From Spirochaetaceae bacterium (GTDB taxonomy: Bacteria > Spirochaetota > Spirochaetia > Treponematales > Treponemataceae), in assembly GCA_031271875.1 (NCBI GenBank), contig JAISVD010000134.1, positions 1 through 5,191 on the forward strand: DNA of 5,191 bases. Direction: 5' to 3'. A model generated the notes under the pieces. The model ran no database searches. It was not told the origin of the DNA and was given only the letters and a program-made list of their open reading frames with translations. Below are positions 1 through 5,191 of this stretch, one piece after another. Position 1 is the first letter of the stretch; each line of letters begins with the position of its first letter. A program made the position numbers and the translations under genes.

Positions 1-1152
1 AACAAGTATAAGTCCCCGCCTGAAATTTTTGAGAATAGCGCCGGTGTAAAAACTGATAACCAGAATAACACAGGCTGTGGCGATAAAATAGGCAGCGGTA
101 AAATGCATCTGTTCCGCCAGTGAAAGGAGCAGGGCGTAGAATATGATATTCGTTACCCCCACCAGAACATACTGGATCGGATGTATTCTTTTTTTGGTAA
201 AAACTTCAAAAAGCAGAATAATAACAAACGGAATCACTATAAAAAGGAGCGCATATTTCACTGCCCGTTCGGTTTTGTGATATACCCCAACGGAATCAAA
301 GAAATCAACCTCCATATCGTTTCTGCTGTAATTTGTGTACCTGTTTTGTGATTCAGACAGAAAATATTCCGGGAGTTTTCCCGTTCCTATAGGCTGTCTC
401 CACTGGGCCATAAATCCATCGTCGTTTATCTCCCTTATGATCGGTGAATTTCCCCCGATGAAAGACGGCGTCGGCCAGTCAGCTTCAAGCTGTACATTTG
501 TACCAAGCCCGATGGGGACAATGGTTATGGAACCGCCCCCGCCTGTTTCCATGGTAAAATCCAGTTCCAGCCGCCCCGGCGCCGCCGCCATTTTACCCGC
601 CAGCGCTGCATCAGTGATGTCCAGGGAAGTAAAATCCGAAGTCAGTTCCAGGATGCGTCCATCGGGCATTGCAATGACCGGCATCTCTCTGAGTGCACGG
701 GGGTCCGATAGTTCGATACACAGCCTGCTGTTCCCCAGATGGATATTGCTTTTTTCATTGAAAAGGGCCGCGATCTTCTCCTCCTGTATGTCGAATACCG
801 CTTTGAAACTGAATGTTCCGGTAAAAACAGTGGCGGTATAAATTCCCCGGGACCGTTCCTCCGTTACCGCCGTACCGTTTATTGTCAGTTCCCGGGGAAG
901 AATGACCACCTCCCTCCGGTGGATGGTATCTTTATAAATCTCATCTACCGGAACAATAATAAAAGGCCCCGCGATAACGAGTTCCCCTCCCGCTCCCTCT
1001 ATTATCTCCTGTTTTACGGAAGTTGAAAGCTGCTGCCGTTCCCGTACTATCAATGAAAGCATCGCCGCCGGTATAAGCAGCGCCAGGGATATCCCCGCGA
1101 TGATAAGGGCTTTGATTCCGAAAAATGCGCCTCCGGAAAGTTTATTCTGCAT
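1..1152 (-). CDS. creD: CreD-family inner membrane protein (C-terminus cut off by window edge)
   Basis: The frame is open without a stop from ATG at 1152 to base 1, giving 384 residues; family members are about 450 residues, so some 65 are missing. A hydrophobic segment (about residues 13-35) is followed by a conserved family stretch containing LLIP, a charged RERQ and AGPFIIVPV (61-69). A long extracytoplasmic region follows (about 40-295), with the family-type WPTPSFIGG (226-234) and GFMAQW (246-251). Next is the CreD hallmark TERAVKYALLF (294-304), then membrane helices (about 299-318, 327-346, 352-372) including the conserved RIHPIQYVLVG (322-332). The start is set by AGGAGG 5 bases upstream. 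In gammaproteobacteria creD is the main output of the CreBC system, linked to beta-lactam response and envelope integrity; its molecular activity is not established. Here it lies downstream of a sensor kinase and regulator on the same strand, so regulation by that pair is inferred. The membrane half is noticeably richer in A+T than the rest of the window. Confidence 0.9.
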   Translation of the reverse strand, partial: MQNKLSGGAFFGIKALIIAGISLALLIPAAMLSLIVRERQQLSTSVKQEIIEGAGGELVIAGPFIIVPVDEIYKDTIHRREVVILPRELTINGTAVTEERSRGIYTATVFTGTFSFKAVFDIQEEKIAALFNEKSNIHLGNSRLCIELSDPRALREMPVIAMPDGRILELTSDFTSLDITDAALAGKMAAAPGRLELDFTMETGGGGSITIVPIGLGTNVQLEADWPTPSFIGGNSPIIREINDDGFMAQWRQPIGTGKLPEYFLSESQNRYTNYSRNDMEVDFFDSVGVYHKTERAVKYALLFIVIPFVIILLFEVFTKKRIHPIQYVLVGVTNIIFYALLLSLAEQMHFTAAYFIATACVILVISFYTGAILKNFRRGLILV

Positions 1153-1257
1153 AAAATCCTCCTGTTTATCTGTTATTGAGACTAAGTATGCTAAAAGAAT
1201 GCGGCGGAATTATGGCAAACATCCGGTTTTCTGATGGTATTTTCAGGAAATTACAGC
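1153..1257 (-). promoter_or_regulatory. Gap between kinase gene and creD; possible internal creD promoter
   Basis: This 105-base stretch carries no gene and is long for a tight operon. On the minus strand it shows two -10-like hexamers: CATAAT (five of six consensus bases) about 60 bases before the creD ATG, and CATACT nearer the gene. Neither has a good -35 box at normal spacing, so a promoter here would probably need an activator. A small dyad TTTC-AG-GAAA (1241-1250) lies just after the kinase stop codon, next to a TGGTAT motif (1235-1240) also seen upstream of the response regulator. No hairpin followed by a T run is visible, so read-through from the kinase gene is also possible. Confidence 0.3.
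1158..1163 (-). promoter_or_regulatory. Ribosome binding site of creD
   Basis: The minus strand reads AGGAGG, a full Shine-Dalgarno core, 5 bases before ATG at 1152. It fixes the creD start. It is the strongest ribosome binding site in the window, so creD can be translated independently of the kinase upstream. Confidence 0.85.
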
Positions 1258-2937
1258 TCAGTTTTGCCATTGTTTCATTATATTATAGGGCAGGCTGAGA
1301 ATGAAACAGGCTCCCGTTTCATCGGCGGTATGTTTCACCGAAACGGTTCCTCCTCCGCTTTCAGCTATGGAGCAGACGATTGCGAGACCCAGTCCCGAAT
1401 GTTCTCCCGAGCGGCCTCCCCGGCGGTTTGTATAGAAGCGTTCAAATATTTTTTCCCGGAGTTCCTCCGGGATGCCGGGGCCGCTGTCCCTGACCTGTAA
1501 TTCAAGATACGCTCCGTTTATCCGCAGTTCCGCCCTGACCGGCTTATCATGGGGAGAAAATGAATGGGCGTTTTCGAAGAGATTTCTTACCGCTGTTTCC
1601 AGATTCTGAATTTGAACGGACACCTCCATACAGGAATAGCGGGAGGAGGAAGCCGCCGGGTTTTCAAATATCACCGGGGGAGAACCATACCGCTGCGCCT
1701 CCTCGCTGATAACCATTCCGAACTGTTCCGCCGGTGTTGTACCGGCGCTCCGTTCGAGAAGGGTGAGGGCCCGCAATCCGTTTATTGTTTTTTCCATTCT
1801 CCCGCAGGCGTTTTCTATCGATGCGATAAGTCCTTTCTGCACAGGTTCTTCCGTTTCCAGAAGCTCGGCGCTGGCCCGAATTCCCGCGAGAGGATTTTTC
1901 AGTTCATGGGCCGCATCCGCCGAAAAGCGTTCCGCCCAGTCTATCCGCTGTTCAAGTCTTCCCACAAGATCGCCGAATGCGTCCGCGAGGGTATCTATTT
2001 CATCACGCCTTCCGCTGCCAGAAAACCGCTTTCGGGAATACTCCGCAGGGGTCAGTTTTTTTTCCGTCCCTGTATTTCTCTTTGTCCTGCCGGTAATTCC
2101 GAACTGTTTCGCTTCATTTTTGAGCCGTGAGAGGGGCCGCGAAATGGTTAAGGCCAGTATCAGGGACACGGCGATTGCGATGAAAAGGCTGAACAGAAAA
2201 ACCCTGCCCACGCCGAGGCGGAGACCGTAGAGATCGTTCAGTATCCGGTACGTTGACTGTGAAACAAGTACCGCTCCCTGTACTTCACCGCCGGAAAAAA
2301 CAGGCAGCGCGGAGTAGAGGGTGATCGATGTTTGCCCGCCGATTGAAACACGGGTGGTGGAACCGTACCGTCCGCTCAGAGCCGCCTGTATCTCCTCTCC
2401 GTCAAACTGTTTTTTTCCTGAATAGTAGTCCGCTCCCTGAATCGGCGGCTGCGGCGGCAGTATGTACTTCCTGTAGACCCGTACAGGTATTGAGAGGATA
2501 CGGTACAGAAAGGTATCCTGGGGAGGTTTCCGCTGATCTGAACCCTCACCGGCCGTTTCCGGCGGATCGGCAGCGGAAGATGTGATACTTCTGGAACTCT
2601 TCTCTTCATGATAGGTAGTTACCGGCGATATCGGATATATGGCGCTGCTGTCTGCGAGAAGAACGCCCTCTTTGGAGAGCGCCCTGATTCTGCTTGTGTG
2701 CTTCTGTTCCAGTGAGGCGATTATCCGCTGCGCCCGCTCCCTGTCAACAGGAGCTTCCCCGAGCCACGCCGCAAGCGATCTGCCTTCCTGTACCAGCGCG
2801 TGTTCAAGATTATCCAGGAGCGCTTTTTCGTATGCCTCAAAGCTGAGAAATCCCGCCACGGGAACAAAGATAAGCAGACTATTGAAGAGAAAAAGCCGGA
2901 GAGCGATAGGCCCCCGCAGCAGGGGTTTAACTTTCAT
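1258..2937 (-). CDS. Sensor histidine kinase, ChvG-like, in the creC position
   Basis: 559 residues from ATG at 2937. A transmembrane helix (about 12-32) is followed by an extracytoplasmic sensor region (about 33-242), a second helix (about 243-265) and a HAMP-type linker ending near RRDEIDTLADAF (310-321). The H-box is FSADAAHELKNPL (338-350), with His344 the expected phosphorylation site. The ATP-binding domain shows the N-box NLFENA (Asn456), G1 DSGPGIP (484-490), F-box IFERFY (497-502) and G2 SGLGLAI (514-520), so the kinase appears intact. The H-box, RRDEI linker and FYTNRRGG...HSGLGLAI region resemble ChvG/ExoS/BvrS kinases more than CreC, although gene order matches creC. The sensor region contains a Ser/Pro/charged insertion (about 108-170), and the HAMP linker holds a basic insertion (about 279-305). 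An in-frame ATG at 3033 would add 32 residues lying wholly within the regulator gene; the 2937 start, 11 bases inside the regulator's end and just before the first helix, is preferred. The Shine-Dalgarno match is weak, which suggests translational coupling. The ligand is unknown. Confidence 0.93.
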   Translation of the reverse strand: MKVKPLLRGPIALRLFLFNSLLIFVPVAGFLSFEAYEKALLDNLEHALVQEGRSLAAWLGEAPVDRERAQRIIASLEQKHTSRIRALSKEGVLLADSSAIYPISPVTTYHEEKSSRSITSSAADPPETAGEGSDQRKPPQDTFLYRILSIPVRVYRKYILPPQPPIQGADYYSGKKQFDGEEIQAALSGRYGSTTRVSIGGQTSITLYSALPVFSGGEVQGAVLVSQSTYRILNDLYGLRLGVGRVFLFSLFIAIAVSLILALTISRPLSRLKNEAKQFGITGRTKRNTGTEKKLTPAEYSRKRFSGSGRRDEIDTLADAFGDLVGRLEQRIDWAERFSADAAHELKNPLAGIRASAELLETEEPVQKGLIASIENACGRMEKTINGLRALTLLERSAGTTPAEQFGMVISEEAQRYGSPPVIFENPAASSSRYSCMEVSVQIQNLETAVRNLFENAHSFSPHDKPVRAELRINGAYLELQVRDSGPGIPEELREKIFERFYTNRRGGRSGEHSGLGLAIVCSIAESGGGTVSVKHTADETGACFILSLPYNIMKQWQN

Positions 2938-3628
2938 CCCGTTTTTCCATCCGGTAGCCGAATCCGTATACGGTATGGATGAGTTCTTCAGCACAGCCCG
3001 CCTCGGCAAGTTTGCGCCGCACCCGTTTGACATGACTGTCTATGCCCCTCTCCGTGATCCACGTATCCTGCGGCCACGCGCTGTTCAGAAGCTGTTCACG
3101 GGAGAGCGCACAGCCGGCATTTTCCCTGAGCGCACGGAGGATACGGAATTCGCTGACAGTGAGGTGTATCTCTGTACCGCAATACCAGGCGCGGAACGCT
3201 TCCGCGTCGATACGCAGCCCCCGTTCCTCTGAGGAAACCGCTTCCGTCTGGGGCAGGGGAGTCCGGCTTCTTCTGAGTACCGCCTGTACCCGGGCGCAGA
3301 GCTCCCTTACGGAAAAGGGTTTGCCTACATAATCATCAGCGCCGAGGGAAAAACCACCGAGCCGGTCGAGCTCCTCATCCCGTGATGTGAGGAGGATCAC
3401 CGGAAGCGTACTGCCGCTCATACGGAGCCGCGAAAGTATCGCCGTACCTTCAAGTCCGCCCATCATGATATCGAGAACCGCGAGATCGAATCTGCCCTGA
3501 TCCTTGAGCTGCTCCCATGCGGAAATCCCCTCCTCCGCCGTAACCACCTCATGACCGTCCCTGCGGAGGGCGAGACAGACCGCGTCCCGGACCGAAGGTT
3601 CATCGTCGGCTATCAGTATACGGGACAT
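2927..3628 (-). CDS. OmpR/PhoB-family response regulator, ChvI-like, in the creB position
   Basis: 233 residues. The receiver domain (about 3-118) has the acidic pair Asp8-Asp9, phosphoacceptor Asp53 in VLDIMM, Thr81 in LLTSRDEELDRL and Lys103 in KPFS, so all catalytic positions are present. The DNA-binding winged helix (about 136-228) shows LTVSEFRIL (156-164), LSREQLL (175-181), a recognition-helix region IDSHVKRVRRKL (196-207) and the wing motif HTVYGFGYR (218-226). The length is typical of the family. LTSRDEELDRL followed by GADDY resembles ChvI/ExoR-pathway regulators. The residue four after the phosphoacceptor, usually Pro, is Gly57. Of two ATGs six bases apart (3634 and 3628), the second is chosen because AGGAG sits 6 bases before it and abuts the first. 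The kinase gene overlaps its last 11 bases, so the two are surely co-expressed partners. Probable targets are its own promoter and creD, by inference from cre systems. Confidence 0.95.
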   Translation of the reverse strand: MSRILIADDEPSVRDAVCLALRRDGHEVVTAEEGISAWEQLKDQGRFDLAVLDIMMGGLEGTAILSRLRMSGSTLPVILLTSRDEELDRLGGFSLGADDYVGKPFSVRELCARVQAVLRRSRTPLPQTEAVSSEERGLRIDAEAFRAWYCGTEIHLTVSEFRILRALRENAGCALSREQLLNSAWPQDTWITERGIDSHVKRVRRKLAEAGCAEELIHTVYGFGYRMEKRDES

Positions 3629-3634
3629 ATACAT

Positions 3635-3639
3635 CTCCT
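3635..3639 (-). promoter_or_regulatory. Ribosome binding site deciding the response-regulator start
   Basis: The minus strand reads AGGAG. It is 6 bases from the ATG at 3628, a normal spacing, but immediately adjacent to the ATG at 3634, which leaves no room for initiation there. The shorter protein, beginning MSRILIADDE, is therefore preferred. Confidence 0.75.
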
Positions 3640-3644
3640 GATCC

Positions 3645-3700
3645 TGGTATACAAAGAGGTATCATGGAAACAGTATACCACGATAAGCCTTCGTGTTTCC
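3645..3700. promoter_or_regulatory. Two interlocked inverted repeats over the putative response-regulator promoter
   Basis: The first dyad is TGGTATAC (3645-3652) with its exact inverse GTATACCA (3673-3680). The second is GGAAACA (3666-3672) with its exact inverse TGTTTCC (3694-3700). In both, the arm centres lie 28 bases apart, and the right arm of the first directly abuts the left arm of the second. An extra AGGTATC (3657-3663) repeats the GGTAT core 12 bases after the first copy. On the minus strand a near-consensus -10 element, TATACT (3677-3672), lies within these arms, with no good -35 box, as expected for an activated promoter; transcription would start near 3665, about 37 bases before the regulator ATG. 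Autoregulation by the response regulator is the simplest reading. The arrangement is visible in the sequence; the function is inferred. Confidence 0.4.
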
Positions 3701-3825
3701 TCAGAAAACAAGCAGATTGCTGCAAAATTGTCTGTACCGGCCTTAACCGCCGCTGGGCAAGAAACCGGGAAAATGCAGAAGAAGCCCCCATTTCACTTTT
3801 TATGAAAGTCGTATAAGATGGTAAA

Positions 3826-5191
3826 ATGGCGAAAACAATCAGGCCCGGCACAGCAGATAATCCTGAAAGCGGTGTGACACAGAAAAAGCAGCCCTCCCTT
3901 CTTGCGTCGGGGACGAGCCTGTCTGTTCTGACCCTCGGATCGCGCATACTCGGACTTGTGCGGGAGATGATAAAAGCCTCCCTGCTGGGTACTTCGGCCC
4001 TAGCGGACGCCTTCAACGTGGCTTTCATGATTCCCAACCTGTTCCGCAGGCTCTTCGCGGAAAACAGTATCTCCGTGGCGTTCATTCCCACATTCAGGGG
4101 ATACCTGGAGGACAGGGAGAAAGAGGAGACCAGGGAGTTTCTTTCCGCCACGATGACGCTCATCGCGTTTCTGACCACGCTCATTGTGGCCGCCGGAATA
4201 GCGGCTTCACCGCTGATAGTCCCCCTGTTTACCGGGGAAAACACCCAGGCCCTTCCCTCGGAGACGGTTCTGCTGACGCGGATCATGTTTCCCTACCTCG
4301 CGATCATCTCGCTGGCCGCATTTTTTCAGGGTATCCTGAACGGGGTGAGGATATTCCTGCCCTCAGGGTTCACTCCGATCCTGTTCAATATCTGTGTGAT
4401 CGCCTGCACCTATCTTCTGGCTCCCTTCACGGAGAACCCCGCCCGTGCCATGGCTGCGGGGGTCATCATCGGCGGTATCATACAGGCGGGATTCCAGATG
4501 CCTTTTGTACTGAAGCAGGGCTGGAAATTCTCCTTTACGTCGATCAATAGAGCGTTTTCAAATCCCGGAACGAGAAGGGTACTTACACTTGTGGGGCCCA
4601 CAATCATAGGGATGGCGGCGTATCAGCTGAACGATATCGTCTCCACCGCCCTGGCCGGACGGGCGGGAAGCGGTATTGTTTCGAGCCTCCAGTACTCGCT
4701 GCGGCTGCAGGAGCTTATTCTGGGTATTTTCGCGGTGTCCATCGGTACGGTCATACTGCCGGATTTGTCCAGTTTCGCGAAACGGGAGCGCTGGGGGGAA
4801 TTCAATGCCATGCTCTCCCGGGCGATGGATATTATCGCCCTCATAACGATTCCCGTAACCTTTTTCGCGCTTGCCACGGGAGAAAATATCATTATTCTCG
4901 TTTTCAGGAACAACAGGTTCACTGATGAATCGGTCAGGCTGACCCTTGAGGCTTTTATATGCCACATCGGGGGGCTCTATTTTATAGCCCTCAACAGAAT
5001 CGTATCTCCCGCCTTTTATGCCCAGGGGAACACGAAATCTCCGACCATAGCGGGTATAATCGGGTTCGGCATCAACATCATTCTGGCCCTGCTTCTGGTT
5101 ACACCTATGAGGGGCGCGGGCATCGCTCTGGCCCTCAGCCTGGCGAGTCTGGGGAACACGATAGCGCTCTTTGTCTTTCTCCGCAGGAACC
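3826..5191 (+). CDS. murJ: Lipid II flippase MurJ (MviN), C-terminus cut off by window edge
   Basis: 455 codons are open from ATG at 3826 to the window end; the family is usually about 510-530 residues, so the last one or two helices are missing. MurJ moves lipid II across the cytoplasmic membrane for peptidoglycan synthesis (MOP exporter superfamily). The residues needed in E. coli MurJ can be matched: Arg40 and Arg46 in SRILGLVRE (E. coli R18, R24), Asp61 in ADAF (D39), Arg74 in PNLFRR (R52) and Arg293 in YSLRLQE (R270), followed by the family motif GTVILPDLS (307-315). Many hydrophobic segments are evident throughout. Relative to E. coli the N-terminus has about 22 extra, mostly hydrophilic residues (1-24). 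The start is the first in-frame ATG after a stop at 3814-3816; upstream AGATGGT is a modest Shine-Dalgarno match. It is divergent from the signalling operon and may share its control region. The sequence style suggests a spirochaete. Confidence 0.95.
   Translation, partial: MAKTIRPGTADNPESGVTQKKQPSLLASGTSLSVLTLGSRILGLVREMIKASLLGTSALADAFNVAFMIPNLFRRLFAENSISVAFIPTFRGYLEDREKEETREFLSATMTLIAFLTTLIVAAGIAASPLIVPLFTGENTQALPSETVLLTRIMFPYLAIISLAAFFQGILNGVRIFLPSGFTPILFNICVIACTYLLAPFTENPARAMAAGVIIGGIIQAGFQMPFVLKQGWKFSFTSINRAFSNPGTRRVLTLVGPTIIGMAAYQLNDIVSTALAGRAGSGIVSSLQYSLRLQELILGIFAVSIGTVILPDLSSFAKRERWGEFNAMLSRAMDIIALITIPVTFFALATGENIIILVFRNNRFTDESVRLTLEAFICHIGGLYFIALNRIVSPAFYAQGNTKSPTIAGIIGFGINIILALLLVTPMRGAGIALALSLASLGNTIALFVFLRRN

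Larger units (their letters stand above)
3629..3825. other. Divergent intergenic region between the regulator gene and murJ
   Basis: These 197 bases separate two divergent genes. The left part holds the ribosome binding site and the double dyad of the regulator gene. The right part (about 3701-3825) shows no clear gene, RNA structure or terminator. For murJ the best -10-like element is TATAAG (3812-3817), five of six consensus bases, only 8 bases before the murJ ATG; it would give a very short or absent 5' leader. No convincing -35 box accompanies it (TTTCAC at 3791-3796 is a poor, closely spaced candidate). The alternative ATG at 3802 reads four codons and stops, so it is not a murJ start. 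Confidence 0.6.

Noticed and set aside
335..1026. Plus-strand open frames (168 and 95 codons)
   Set aside because: Antisense to creD, whose minus-strand frame is continuous and carries CreD family motifs.
1564..2230. Overlapping plus-strand open frames (188 and 155 codons)
   Set aside because: Both are antisense to the kinase catalytic core, which carries intact H, N, G and F boxes; their products show no domain features.
2938..3033. Longer kinase start at ATG 3033
   Set aside because: The extra 32 residues lie wholly inside the regulator's DNA-binding domain coding sequence and are not membrane-like. The start at 2937 places the first helix near the N-terminus as usual.
2639..3232. Plus-strand open frame of 197 codons
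   Set aside because: It lies antisense across the kinase start and the regulator's DNA-binding domain, both firmly identified; its product is Arg/Ser/Pro-rich with no recognisable fold, typical of a shadow frame.
3712..3723. Small hairpin GCAG-ATTG-CTGC as a terminator
   Set aside because: Only four base pairs and no following T run on either strand; it sits between divergent genes where no terminator is expected.
3600..4286. Minus-strand open frame of 228 codons
   Set aside because: It is antisense to the start of murJ and crosses the intergenic region into the regulator start. The sense-strand MurJ has clear family residues, so this is a shadow.
4410..4967. Minus-strand open frames (65, 135 and 114 codons)
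   Set aside because: Antisense to the murJ coding region, overlapping one another in different frames, with no recognisable features.

Overview
The window holds four protein-coding genes in two divergent groups. On the minus strand, running right to left, are an OmpR-family response regulator (3628-2927), a membrane sensor histidine kinase (2937-1258) and creD, a multi-pass inner-membrane protein (1152 to beyond base 1). On the plus strand, starting at 3826 and running off the right edge, is murJ (mviN), the lipid II flippase. Both outer genes are cut by the window ends: creD lacks its C-terminal part and murJ lacks its last segment.

The organism looks like a diderm bacterium of moderate G+C. 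The MurJ sequence (stretches such as NLFRRLFAENSISVAFIPTF) reminds me of spirochaete MurJ proteins (Treponema/Spirochaeta relatives). This is recognition from memory, not a search result, and should be taken as a moderate-confidence guess.

Layout: 1-1152 creD (minus, partial); 1153-1257 a 105-base gap with a strong Shine-Dalgarno sequence for creD and perhaps an internal promoter; 1258-2937 histidine kinase; 2927-3628 response regulator, overlapping the kinase start by 11 bases; 3629-3825 the divergent intergenic region, with two interlocked inverted repeats over the probable response-regulator promoter; 3826-5191 murJ.

How the genes work together: the kinase-regulator pair very probably forms one two-component system, and gene order (regulator, kinase, creD) matches the creB-creC-creD order of gammaproteobacteria. 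However, the kinase and regulator carry sequence signatures that look closer to ChvG/ChvI (ExoS/ChvI, BvrS/BvrR) than to CreC/CreB. The inferred picture is an envelope-stress or cell-wall-responsive signalling module, with CreD as its likely output, sharing an intergenic region with a gene of peptidoglycan precursor export. No mobile element, CRISPR array, RNA gene or obvious horizontally acquired island is visible, and I see no convincing wholly new system. The most unusual features are the ChvGI-like pair coupled to creD, the double dyad between the divergent genes, and the Ser/Pro/charged insertion in the kinase sensor domain.
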